Assembly (NCBI GenBank): GCA_910584985.1
Contig: CAJUDJ010000010.1
Coordinates: 1 to 61,813, forward strand
Origin: an uncultured Eubacterium sp.
GTDB lineage: Bacteria; Bacillota; Clostridia; Oscillospirales; Acutalibacteraceae
DNA: 61,813 bases
Reading direction: 5' to 3'
In this document: positions 7,170 to 14,933 of the stretch, in pieces
Position numbering within the stretch: position 1 is the first letter of the stretch
Layout of the letters: each line of letters begins with the position of its first letter
Made by a program: the position numbers and the translations under genes
The notes under the pieces: generated by a model
Databases searched by the model: none
Told to the model about the DNA's origin: nothing
Seen by the model: the letters and a program-made list of their open reading frames with translations, nothing else

Positions 7170-9080
7170 TTATAAGGCTTTTGATTCAATCTCTTCGGTT
7201 ATATTCTTAACAAATTCTTCAATACGCATTGCGCCAAGCTCGCCCTGCTTTCTTGAGCGGACAGAAACCGTGCTGTTTTCAATATCCTTATCACCAACAA
7301 TAACCATATACGGCACCTTTTCAAGCTGGGCAGAGCGGATTTTGAAGCCGATTTTTTCGCTTCTGTCGTCCACTTCAACACGCAGGCCTGCTGCTTCAAG
7401 CTGCTTTTTAATTTCATAGATTCTGTCCAGATGCCTGTCTGCAATCGGCAGCATTTTAACCTGAACAGGCGCAAGCCATGTCGGAAATGCACCGGCAAAA
7501 TGCTCGGTAAGTATGCCGATAAATCTTTCAATGCTTCCAAACACAACTCTGTGAATCATAATCGGTCTGTGCTTTTCACCGTCCGAACCGATATATTCCA
7601 GTTCAAATCTTTCGGGAAGCTGAAAATCAAGCTGAATGGTTCCGCACTGCCATGTTCTTCCAAGGCAGTCTGTCAAATGGAAATCAAGCTTAGGTCCGTA
7701 GAAAGCACCATCGCCTTCATTTACCTCATAATCATAACCCAGTTCCGTAATTGCATTGCGAAGTGCATCCGTGGCTACATCCCAGTCCTCTTTTGCACCC
7801 ATTGAATCTTCGGGCTGCGTTGAAAGCTCAATGTGATATTCAAATCCAAAAGTACTGTAAACCTTATCAATAAGCCTTACAACACCTTTGATTTCGTCCT
7901 TAATCTGCGCTCTTGTCATAAAAATATGCGCATCATCCTGTGTGAAGCAGCGAACTCGCATAAGACCGTGAAGAGCACCTGAAAGCTCGTGTCTGTGCAC
8001 TAAACCGAGTTCTCCCATTCTTATCGGAAATTCCCTGTATGAGTGCATTTTTGTTTTGTAAACAAGAATGCCGCCCGGGCAGTTCATTGGCTTAACCGCA
8101 AAATCCGTATCATCAATTACTGTTGTATACATATTTTCTTTATAATGATCCCAGTGTCCGCTTCTTTCCCATAATGCACGGTTAAGCATCATAGGCGACT
8201 GTATTTCATCATATCCGGCTTCTCTGTGGATTTCTCTCCAGTAATCAACAAGCGTATTTTTCAATATCATACCTTTCGGAAGGAAAAACGGAAAACCCGG
8301 TCCCTCTTCCATTAAGGTAAATAATTCCAATTCCCTGCCTATTTTTCTGTGATCTCTTTTTTTTGCTTCTTCAAGCATTTCGAGATATTCTGCAAGCATG
8401 GAAGCCTTGGGGAAAGCCGTGCCGTAAACGCGGCAAAGCATTTTATTTTTTGCGTCTGCGCGCCAATACGCACCTGTTGTCTGGGTAAGCTTAAAGGCTT
8501 TAACAGCAGAAACATTCATAAGATGAGGTCCTGCGCAAAGTTCCGTAAACTCACCCTGCTTATAAAAGCTGATGGCTTCACCCTTTTCCGAATGTTCCTT
8601 TATCAGTTCAATCTTATAAGGCTCGCTCTTTTCCTGCATTAAGGAAACAGCTTCTTCCGGTGAAAGCTCAAATTTTTCAAGTGCAAATCCCTCTTTTACG
8701 ATTTTCTTCATTTCAGCTTCTATTTTTGCAAGATCTTCGGCAGTAAAAGCAGCCTCGCCGCAGTCAAAATCATAATAAAAACCATTATCAACGGCAGGGC
8801 CGATCGTAAGCTTCACATCGGGATAAAGCCTTTTAACCGCCTGTGCCATAATATGCGATGCCGTGTGATTAAAGGTGCGTTTTCCGTCCTCATCATCAAA
8901 GGTTAAGATTTCAAGTGCACAATCTTCATTTATAACGGTTCTCAAATCCTTGACTTCTCCGTTAATCCTGCACGAGCATGCATTTCTGTAAAGGCCCATT
9001 GAAATTTCCTTTGCAATATCCGCAACGGAAATGCCGTTTTCAAATTCACGGATTTCTCCGCCTTTTAAACTTAATTTCAT
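7170..9080 (-). CDS. thrS: Threonyl-tRNA synthetase
   Basis: ThrRS charges tRNA-Thr and edits mischarged serine. Domains in order: TGS (about 1-60), the second editing domain with HTASHIMAQA and the Cys-containing CAGPH, the class II catalytic core with the zinc-binding MNCPGG cysteine, HELSGALHGLMRVR and FYGPKLDFHL, and the anticodon-binding domain (APVQVKMLPI onward). At 636 residues it is full length. AGGAGG lies 8 bases before the ATG. Expression is controlled by a T-box leader directly upstream, so it should respond to uncharged tRNA-Thr. A tRNA-Thr(TGT) gene lies 5.5 kb away. Confidence 0.97.
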   Translation of the reverse strand: MKLSLKGGEIREFENGISVADIAKEISMGLYRNACSCRINGEVKDLRTVINEDCALEILTFDDEDGKRTFNHTASHIMAQAVKRLYPDVKLTIGPAVDNGFYYDFDCGEAAFTAEDLAKIEAEMKKIVKEGFALEKFELSPEEAVSLMQEKSEPYKIELIKEHSEKGEAISFYKQGEFTELCAGPHLMNVSAVKAFKLTQTTGAYWRADAKNKMLCRVYGTAFPKASMLAEYLEMLEEAKKRDHRKIGRELELFTLMEEGPGFPFFLPKGMILKNTLVDYWREIHREAGYDEIQSPMMLNRALWERSGHWDHYKENMYTTVIDDTDFAVKPMNCPGGILVYKTKMHSYREFPIRMGELGLVHRHELSGALHGLMRVRCFTQDDAHIFMTRAQIKDEIKGVVRLIDKVYSTFGFEYHIELSTQPEDSMGAKEDWDVATDALRNAITELGYDYEVNEGDGAFYGPKLDFHLTDCLGRTWQCGTIQLDFQLPERFELEYIGSDGEKHRPIMIHRVVFGSIERFIGILTEHFAGAFPTWLAPVQVKMLPIADRHLDRIYEIKKQLEAAGLRVEVDDRSEKIGFKIRSAQLEKVPYMVIVGDKDIENSTVSVRSRKQGELGAMRIEEFVKNITEEIESKAL

Positions 9081-9084
9081 AAAT

Positions 9085-9343
9085 ATTCCTCCTGAAAAAA
9101 CAAAAAATCACCCTGTAAAAATACAGGGTGAAAATAAATTCCACGGTTCCACCTGAATTGCACATAAACATGTGCCGCTCAAAGCCTTTAACGCAGGCAT
9201 ACGGCCGGTGTTGGCGGCTCTCCGGGGCGGTGGCTTACGGCTTTTTATGTGCTTTTTTCAGCTTTTAAAGCACTCTCTGAAATAAAAAGTTGGCGCAGTC
9301 TTATTCCCATCATTGATTTAAAACCAGGCATATGCCTGTTCCT
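9085..9343 (-). promoter_or_regulatory. T-box leader of thrS
   Basis: A leader of about 260 bases lies between a good minus-strand promoter and thrS. It contains the T-box core AGGTGGAACCGTGG (9154-9141), whose GGAACC bulge pairs with the free tRNA acceptor end, and then a factor-independent terminator (TCACCCTGT/ACAGGGTGA plus T-run, 9131-9103). Several stem I-like hairpins (e.g. CAGGCATATGCCTG) precede it. This is the classic arrangement for aminoacyl-tRNA synthetase genes: uncharged tRNA stabilises the antiterminator. I did not fold stem I well enough to assign the specifier codon; a Thr codon is expected. Confidence 0.9.
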
Positions 9344-9349
9344 TTTCAT

Positions 9350-9377
9350 ATTATATCACGATTTTCCGATATGTCAA
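9350..9377 (-). promoter_or_regulatory. Promoter of the thrS T-box transcript
   Basis: TTGACA (9377-9372), a 16-base spacer and TATAAT (9355-9350) on the minus strand. Confidence 0.75.
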
Positions 9378-9407
9378 TCAAAATTATGCTTTAATAAATA
9401 CAATAAC

Positions 9408-9436
9408 TTGACATACACAAGATATAGGTGTATTAT
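9408..9436 (+). promoter_or_regulatory. Promoter of rny
   Basis: TTGACA (9408-9413), a 17-base spacer and TATTAT (9431-9436) on the plus strand, about 130 bases before the coding start. The long 5' leader has no terminator hairpin that I can see. It is divergent from the thrS T-box promoter. Confidence 0.75.
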
Positions 9437-9571
9437 ATTTTAGAAGTTTTATATATACTTTATATACACTTCATACAGATAATTTGCATTTAAACTGTAC
9501 CTTTTCTGATGAATATCAACAGAGCATAAGCTCGAAAAAGAATTTTATAACAGAAGGAGGTGCTATTGATT

Positions 9572-11128
9572 ATGGTAAAAATCGGAATCGTAATTATTAT
9601 TGCTGTTGTTGCTGCGGTCATTTTCGGCGTGTTCGGCTTTATTCTGGGTTCATATATAAGAATGAAAACAAGCGAAAAGGAAATCGGCTCAGCCACACAG
9701 GAAGCAACAAGAATAATTAACAACGCTTTAACAGAAGCTGAAACAACAAAAAAAGCAAGCCTTGTTGAAGCAAAGGATGAAATTCATAAACTGCGTTCCG
9801 ATGCGGAAAGAGAAATCCGTGAAAGGCGCAGTGAGGTTCAGAGGCAGGAAAACCGTCTTAATCAGAGAGAAGAATATCTTGATAAAAAGGCGGACACCCT
9901 TGAAGTGAAAAGTGAAAATTTAAGCAAAAAACTTAAAGAAGCAGATGAAAATTTACAGGAAATCGATAGCATCAAGAAAAGCCAGTTTGATATGCTTGAG
10001 CGTATCTCAGGTCTTACGGAAGAGCAGGCTAAAGCACAGCTTTTAAGCACGCTTGAAGAAGAGTTGGACACTGAAAAAAGCAAACGGATTCTTGAGCATG
10101 AGCAGATGATTAGAGATCAGAGCGATGTGATTGCAAGAGAAATTATAGGCACTGCCATTCAGCGCTGTGCCGCCGACCATGCAGCAGAAACGACAGTTTC
10201 CGTTGTGGCCCTTCCGAATGATGAAATGAAGGGCAGAATTATCGGAAGAGAAGGAAGAAACATCCGTTCTCTTGAAACCATCACAGGTGTTGAGCTTATT
10301 ATTGATGATACGCCGGAGGCAATCACCATAAGCTCGTTTGACCCTGTAAGGCGTGAAATTGCACGGCTTACCCTTGAAAGGCTTATTCAGGACGGACGAA
10401 TCCATCCTACACGCATTGAAGAAATGTTTGAAAAGTCCACAAGAGAGGTTAATGCCACCATTAAGCAGGAAGGCGAAAAGGCTGTCCTTTCCGCAAACTG
10501 CGGTTCTGTTCATCCGGAGCTTGTTAAGTTGCTCGGAAAGCTGAAATACCGCACTTCCTACGGTCAGAGCGTGCTTAAGCACAGCCTTGAGGTCAGCTAC
10601 ATAGCAGGGCTTATGGCTGCTGAAATCGGTGCAGACGAAAAACAGGCCCGCCGTGCCGGACTTCTTCATGATATAGGCAAGGCACTTGACCAGGAAATGG
10701 AAGGCTCGCATATTGCGCTCGGCGTTGAATATGCACGCAAATACAAGGAAAACGAAAAAGTTGTTCACGCAATTGCCGCTCATCACGGCGAAATCGAATG
10801 CAAAACCGTTGTTGCCTGCCTTGTTCAGGCTGCGGATGCCGTTTCTGCCGCCCGCCCGGGTGCAAGGCGTGAAAACATTGAAAACTACATTAAGCGTTTG
10901 CAACAGCTTGAAGAAATTTCAACAAGCTTTGACGGTGTTGAAAGAGCTTATGCAATTCAGGCAGGCCGTGAGGTAAGAGTTATGGTTAAGCCGGATTCCG
11001 TAAGTGATGAGAAAATGCCTTATATTGCTCACGAAATCGCAAAGAAAATTGAATCTGAAATGGAATATCCGGGTCAGATCAAGGTGAATATCATCCGCGA
11101 ATCAAGGGCATATGATATTGCAAAATAA
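9572..11128 (+). CDS. rny: Ribonuclease Y
   Basis: RNase Y is the membrane-anchored endoribonuclease that initiates mRNA decay in many Firmicutes. The N terminus is a single membrane helix (about residues 4-27), then a long charged coiled coil to about residue 200, a KH domain (GRIIGREGRNIRSLE) and an HD domain (LKHSLEVSYIAG, GLLHDIGKALD, HHGEIE). Length of about 518 is typical. I use the ATG at 9572, 11 bases after AGGAGG; TTG 9566 has a tighter spacing and GTG 9560 is also in frame, so the start is uncertain by a few codons. Confidence 0.95.
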   Translation: MVKIGIVIIIAVVAAVIFGVFGFILGSYIRMKTSEKEIGSATQEATRIINNALTEAETTKKASLVEAKDEIHKLRSDAEREIRERRSEVQRQENRLNQREEYLDKKADTLEVKSENLSKKLKEADENLQEIDSIKKSQFDMLERISGLTEEQAKAQLLSTLEEELDTEKSKRILEHEQMIRDQSDVIAREIIGTAIQRCAADHAAETTVSVVALPNDEMKGRIIGREGRNIRSLETITGVELIIDDTPEAITISSFDPVRREIARLTLERLIQDGRIHPTRIEEMFEKSTREVNATIKQEGEKAVLSANCGSVHPELVKLLGKLKYRTSYGQSVLKHSLEVSYIAGLMAAEIGADEKQARRAGLLHDIGKALDQEMEGSHIALGVEYARKYKENEKVVHAIAAHHGEIECKTVVACLVQAADAVSAARPGARRENIENYIKRLQQLEEISTSFDGVERAYAIQAGREVRVMVKPDSVSDEKMPYIAHEIAKKIESEMEYPGQIKVNIIRESRAYDIAK

Positions 11129-11167
11129 AAATCCCACCGGCTAATGTAAGTATTCGGTTCATTTAAA

Positions 11168-11196
11168 AGCATAGCTGCGGCTATGCTTTTTTTATT
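11168..11196 (+). terminator. Terminator of rny
   Basis: AAGCATAGC-TGCG-GCTATGCTT followed by TTTTTTATT. Confidence 0.85.
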
Positions 11197-11234
11197 CACA
11201 TTTATCAGAATTTATTTTTCAGAAAGGGGCAAAA

Positions 11235-12146
11235 ATGAAAAACAGCATTGAAATCCGCAATTTAAACAAATCCTTCGGAAATATTAAAGCCGTACATAAT
11301 TTGAGCTTTGATGTCCGGCAGGGTGATCTTTTTGCTTTTCTCGGCGTAAACGGTGCCGGCAAATCCACAACAATAAATATGCTCTGCGGACAACTTCGCC
11401 CCGACAGCGGCAGCATTATCCTGAACGGACACAGTCTTGCAGAGGATGATAGAAGCATCAAAGCCTCTGTCGGCATTGTTTTTCAGAATTCCGTGCTGGA
11501 TAAAGCATTAAGCGTTTATGACAATCTTGAAAACCGTGCTGCACTTTACGGAATATACGGCAAAAAATTCAAAACCAGATTGAGTGAGCTTGCAGAGCTG
11601 CTTGATTTTAAGGATTTGCTGAAACGGACAGTCGGAACGCTATCCGGCGGTCAGTTAAGAAGAATTGATATAGCCCGTGCCCTGCTGCACAGCCCGGAAA
11701 TTCTGATTCTTGACGAGCCGACAACCGGGCTTGATCCGCAGACAAGAAAAACACTGTGGGATGTTATCAGCATGCTCAGAAAAGAAAAAAATATGACGGT
11801 TTTCCTCACCACACATTATATGGAAGAGGCAGCAGAAGCCGATTATGTTATTATTCTGGACAGCGGCAGAATTTCCGCAGAAGGAACACCGCTTGCATTA
11901 AAAAACAGCTATACAGGTGATTTTATTACGCTTTACGGTGCAGAGGAAGAAGAAATCAAAATACTTGGAAAATCGTATGAAAAGCTGCATAATTGTTACC
12001 GTGTTTCAGTTGAAAATACAGAAGCGGCAACGAAACTTATTATTACCTATCCCGAAATATTCCGTGATTATGAAATAACTAAGGGCAAAATGGATGATGT
12101 GTTTTTGGCTGTAACAGGAAAAAAGCTTACAGGAGGAGAAAAATGA
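11235..12146 (+). CDS. ABC transporter ATP-binding protein (DrrA/CcmA type)
   Basis: This ATPase subunit has Walker A GVNGAGKST, Q-loop VFQNS, signature LSGGQLRRIDIA, Walker B ILILDEPTTGLDP and the switch His in TTHYMEEA. The roughly 80-residue C-terminal tail after the core is the DrrA-type extension seen in exporters of drugs, lipids or antibiotics. The next gene, a six-helix ABC-2 permease, overlaps by 4 bases and completes the transporter. The cargo is unknown. The Shine-Dalgarno AAAGGGG precedes the ATG. Confidence 0.92.
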   Translation: MKNSIEIRNLNKSFGNIKAVHNLSFDVRQGDLFAFLGVNGAGKSTTINMLCGQLRPDSGSIILNGHSLAEDDRSIKASVGIVFQNSVLDKALSVYDNLENRAALYGIYGKKFKTRLSELAELLDFKDLLKRTVGTLSGGQLRRIDIARALLHSPEILILDEPTTGLDPQTRKTLWDVISMLRKEKNMTVFLTTHYMEEAAEADYVIILDSGRISAEGTPLALKNSYTGDFITLYGAEEEEIKILGKSYEKLHNCYRVSVENTEAATKLIITYPEIFRDYEITKGKMDDVFLAVTGKKLTGGEK

Positions 12147-13051
12147 GAACACTTTGCTTGCTTATAAAAAGAAATGTTAAGCTCTTTTTTAAGGATAAAG
12201 GCATGTTTTTTACCTCTCTGATAACACCAGTTATCTTATTGGTGCTTTATGCAACATTTCTGAAAAATGTATATAATAATGCTTTCCTGTCCTCCGTGCC
12301 GAATGGCTTTCGTATCTCTGACCAAATTACAGACGGCTTTGTAGGCAGCCAGCTGATTTCCTCTATTCTTGCCGTATCCTGTGTAACGGTTGCATTCTGT
12401 TCCAATATGCTTATGGTGCAGGATAAGGCAAACGGCAGCATCCGGGATCTTACCATAACGCCTTTGAAACATTCTACACTTGCAATAAGCTATTACGCCG
12501 CAACTCTGATTTCAACCCTTTTAATCTGTTTTGCAGCAACGGGAATCTGTCTTGCTTATGTTGCATGCACAGGCTGGTATATGGCAGCTTCTGATGTTAT
12601 TTCTCTTCTGCTTGATGTTGTATTGCTTGTAATGTTCGGCACGGCCCTGTCCAGCATAATCAACTTCTTTCTCGGCACACAGGGGCAGATGTCCGCAGTG
12701 GGTACAATCATCAGCTCAGGATACGGCTTCATCTGCGGTGCATATATGCCTATATCCCAGTTTGCAGACGGATTGCAGAAAGCAATTTCCTTCCTGCCCG
12801 GCACTTACGGAACATCTCTTGTGCGCAATCATACCATGCGCGGTGTTTTTAAAGAACTGGCTGAGCAGGGCTGTCCTGACGAAGTGATTGAAGCCATAAA
12901 AGATTCGGTTGACTGCAATTTATATTTCTTTGATAATCAGGTTCCAACCGAAACAATGTATCTTATATTGGGTTCGGCTGTTGCCGTTCTTATATTCATT
13001 TACATTATGATGCATGCCGTAAAAAGCCGAAAAGCAAAACTGCATCGCTGA
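12143..13051 (+). CDS. ABC-2 type transporter permease
   Basis: A 302-residue integral membrane subunit with about six hydrophobic segments: one near residues 20-40, a central cluster about 70-240 and a last one about 270-292. It overlaps the ATPase gene by ATGA, which indicates translational coupling and one transporter complex. The central motif region (YGFICGAYMPISQFADGLQ) resembles the conserved ABC-2 loop before the final helices. Export rather than import is expected from the family. Confidence 0.9.
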   Translation: MRTLCLLIKRNVKLFFKDKGMFFTSLITPVILLVLYATFLKNVYNNAFLSSVPNGFRISDQITDGFVGSQLISSILAVSCVTVAFCSNMLMVQDKANGSIRDLTITPLKHSTLAISYYAATLISTLLICFAATGICLAYVACTGWYMAASDVISLLLDVVLLVMFGTALSSIINFFLGTQGQMSAVGTIISSGYGFICGAYMPISQFADGLQKAISFLPGTYGTSLVRNHTMRGVFKELAEQGCPDEVIEAIKDSVDCNLYFFDNQVPTETMYLILGSAVAVLIFIYIMMHAVKSRKAKLHR

Positions 13052-13082
13052 TTTTATACAGATATTAAAAAGGAGTTTCATT

Positions 13083-13376
13083 ATGATTAAACACATTGTA
13101 TGCTTTAAATTAAAGGACGGCAGTGAAGCAACCTGTCTGAAAACAGCAGAAATTCTGAAATCAATGAAGGGTAATGTTTCCCTGCTTAAGGATATTGAGG
13201 TTGGCATTGATTTTCTTCATTCTGCAAGGTCTTATGATATTATACTGCAGGTTACTTTAGAGGATGCCGATGCACTTGATGCCTATCAGAATGATCCGTA
13301 CCACTGCAATATCGTGAAAACACATATGCACAGTGTTATGGAAAGCTCTGTTGCGGTTGATTATGAATTATCTTAG
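13083..13376 (+). CDS. Dabb (stress-responsive A/B barrel) domain protein
   Basis: 97 residues beginning MIKHIVCFKLKDG, the typical start of dimeric A+B-barrel Dabb proteins. It continues with a conserved RSYDIILQVTLEDADALDAYQ and ends with the SSVAVDYE strand. Some plant members are enzymes, but bacterial members mostly lack an assigned reaction. AAGGAG precedes the ATG. It lies 31 bases after the ABC permease and 46 bases before the flavoprotein gene, so all may be cotranscribed. Confidence 0.85.
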   Translation: MIKHIVCFKLKDGSEATCLKTAEILKSMKGNVSLLKDIEVGIDFLHSARSYDIILQVTLEDADALDAYQNDPYHCNIVKTHMHSVMESSVAVDYELS

Positions 13377-13422
13377 GCAAACTGTATATAGTATAAATGA
13401 ACAGAGAGAGGCGGAAAAACAA

Positions 13423-14277
13423 ATGAATAAGGTTGATATAGCAATCATTGGTGCCGGCCCGGCAGGCCTGTCAGCTGCCGTTAATGCAAAAATAAGAAAT
13501 AAAAGTTTTCTGCTTTTCGGCAGCGGGCTCAGCCATAAAATAAATATTTCCCAAAGCATAGATAACTATCTGGGAATTCCGCAGGCAGACGGTAAAACTC
13601 TTAATGCTAAATTTAAAGAGCATATTGAAAATATGGATATCACAATTACCGAAGAACGGATCACAGGCATTTATAATATGGGAAAAAGCTTTATGCTTCT
13701 TGCAAATCAGAAGGAATATGAGGCAGATGCAATTATTCTTGCAACCGGCAGTGAAATGACAAAATCCGTAAAAGGAGAACGGGAACTGCTTGGCAGAGGT
13801 GTAAGCTACTGTGCAACCTGCGATGGAAATCTTTATAAAAACAAAACCATTGCCGTTGTATGTGATAGTGAAGAGTTGGAAGAAGAAGCCGAATATCTTG
13901 CAGAGCTTGCCGGATATGTTCATTATTTTCCTGTTTTCAAAAGCAATCTTTCAGCCGAAAATCTGAAAACATACAGCAGCAGAATTCAATCTGTAAATGG
14001 TGATTTCAAAGCGGAAAGCATCACTTTAAAAAGCGGAGAAGAACTTAAAGTAGATGGTATTTTCTTTCTGAAAAATTCTGTTTCAGCGGATGTGCTTCTT
14101 CACGGGCTGGAAACGGAAAACGGACATATTGTTGTTGACAGAAATATGGCAACAAGCATAAAGGGCTGCTTTGCCGCAGGCGACTGCACAGGTGCTCCCT
14201 ATCAGATTGCCAAAGCTGCCGGTGAAGGAAACATTGCCCTTCACAGCGCCGTATCCTACCTTTCCAAAAAACAATAA
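13423..14277 (+). CDS. Thioredoxin reductase-like flavoprotein lacking the NADPH-binding motif (FFTR-like candidate)
   Basis: 284 residues. The FAD site GAGPAGLSAA, the redox-active CATCDG and the C-terminal FAD motif GCFAAGDCTG are intact, so this belongs to the low-molecular-weight thioredoxin reductase family. The central domain, however, lacks the NADPH signature GGGDSA (it reads VCDSEELEEEAEYLA) and the HRRD-like arginine cluster. Loss of both is the mark of ferredoxin-dependent flavin thioredoxin reductases (FFTR) of clostridia, so the electron donor may be ferredoxin. A classic thioredoxin (26853) is its likely partner. I start at ATG 13423 by the FAD motif spacing; GAGAGGCGG lies upstream. 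Confidence 0.82.
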   Translation: MNKVDIAIIGAGPAGLSAAVNAKIRNKSFLLFGSGLSHKINISQSIDNYLGIPQADGKTLNAKFKEHIENMDITITEERITGIYNMGKSFMLLANQKEYEADAIILATGSEMTKSVKGERELLGRGVSYCATCDGNLYKNKTIAVVCDSEELEEEAEYLAELAGYVHYFPVFKSNLSAENLKTYSSRIQSVNGDFKAESITLKSGEELKVDGIFFLKNSVSADVLLHGLETENGHIVVDRNMATSIKGCFAAGDCTGAPYQIAKAAGEGNIALHSAVSYLSKKQ

Positions 14278-14311
14278 GCCCGATTTTCTCAGAAAAACCA
14301 AATCATAAAGA

Positions 14312-14346
14312 AAAAACCTGCCGGTAAATACCGACAGGTTTTTTTG
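14312..14346. terminator. Bidirectional terminator between the flavoprotein gene and tRNA-Tyr
   Basis: AAACCTGCCGGTA and TACCGACAGGTTT form the stem, with A-run and T-run on opposite sides. Confidence 0.85.
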
Positions 14347-14430
14347 GTGGAAGAGGGTGGATTCGAACCACCGAAGCTGAAAAGCGACAGATTTACAGTC
14401 TGTTCCCTTTGGCCGCTCGGGAACTCTTCC
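14345..14430 (-). tRNA. tRNA-Tyr(GTA)
   Basis: A class II tRNA with variable arm. The acceptor stem GGAAGAG/CTCTTCC is complete, the anticodon loop reads CTGTAAA with anticodon GTA, and the T arm is GGTTCGAATCC. CCA is encoded (14347-14345). Confidence 0.93.
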
Positions 14431-14461
14431 ATATATGAGGTAATGAAAGACATTACCTGTT

Positions 14462-14481
14462 TGGAGCTGGTGAACGGACTC
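14462..14481 (-). repeat. Duplicated 3' tail of tRNA-Thr (solo copy)
   Basis: The 20 bases at 14462-14481 are identical to 14591-14610, the CCA, discriminator, acceptor arm and part of the T arm of the tRNA-Thr gene. The two copies are direct repeats 129 bases apart. The 109 bases between them hold two inverted repeats (GAAAGATAC/GTATCTTTC and CCAAATTTT/AAAATTTGG) but no gene. The arrangement resembles an att-site pair or a remnant of a deleted second tRNA. Confidence 0.7.
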
Positions 14482-14590
14482 TCCTCTTGCTATCGAAAGA
14501 TACACTGTATCTTTCTCCCAAATTTTTTGGCTTACGCCTTAAAATTTGGAGCCACGTGTTCTCGCCGTTAAAGGAAAGCGTTAAACCAAA

Positions 14591-14666
14591 TGGAGCTGGT
14601 GAACGGACTCGAACCCCTGACCTGCTGATTACAAATCAGCTGCTCTACCAACTGAGCTACACCAGC
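14591..14666 (-). tRNA. tRNA-Thr(TGT)
   Basis: The acceptor stem GCTGGTG/CACCAGC, D arm AGCTCAGTTGGTAGAGC, anticodon loop TTTGTAA with anticodon TGT, T arm GGGTTCGAGTCC and encoded CCA are all present. Confidence 0.93.
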
Positions 14667-14731
14667 ATTTCTCAATGCCTAAATAATATAGCATACCTTC
14701 ATTTTATAGTCAAGCATTTTTTTGAATTTTC

Positions 14732-14760
14732 TTACCATTTTTTTATTTGGCGCATATAAT
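14732..14760 (+). promoter_or_regulatory. Promoter of asnB
   Basis: TTACCA (14732-14737), a 17-base spacer and TATAAT (14755-14760). It would give a leader RNA of about 165 bases. Confidence 0.6.
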
Positions 14761-14851
14761 AAGCAGAGGCGGTTTGTGCGAAAAATCACACAAATCAGAT
14801 TATACTGCTCTCAAAATCTGCCTGCGGTATATTTTGGGATAGCTGTAATCA

Positions 14852-14896
14852 GCATTAACGCCTTGTCAGGCTACAGCAAGGCGCTAATGGCTTTTA
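14852..14896 (+). promoter_or_regulatory. Terminator-like hairpin in the asnB leader (possible attenuator)
   Basis: CATTAACGCCTTG pairs with CAAGGCGCTAATG around an 11-base loop, followed by GCTTTT, inside the asnB leader and before the start codon. The upstream segment TAGCTGTA (14840-14847) could alternatively pair with TACAGC in the loop. It has no T-box core. This is either a read-through attenuator or merely a stable leader hairpin. Confidence 0.4.
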
Positions 14897-14933
14897 AATA
14901 ATTGTTTGTAGTCTGAAAGGCTATGGTGATTAT

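Noticed and set aside
10043..10903. 286-codon minus-strand ORF inside rny
   Set aside because: Antisense shadow of the rny KH/HD region; the plus-strand protein has all RNase Y motifs.
14482..14590. Possible transposon or MITE between the tRNA-Thr repeats
   Set aside because: Two short hairpins are present but no terminal inverted repeats or target duplication other than the tRNA tail; kept only as a repeat finding.
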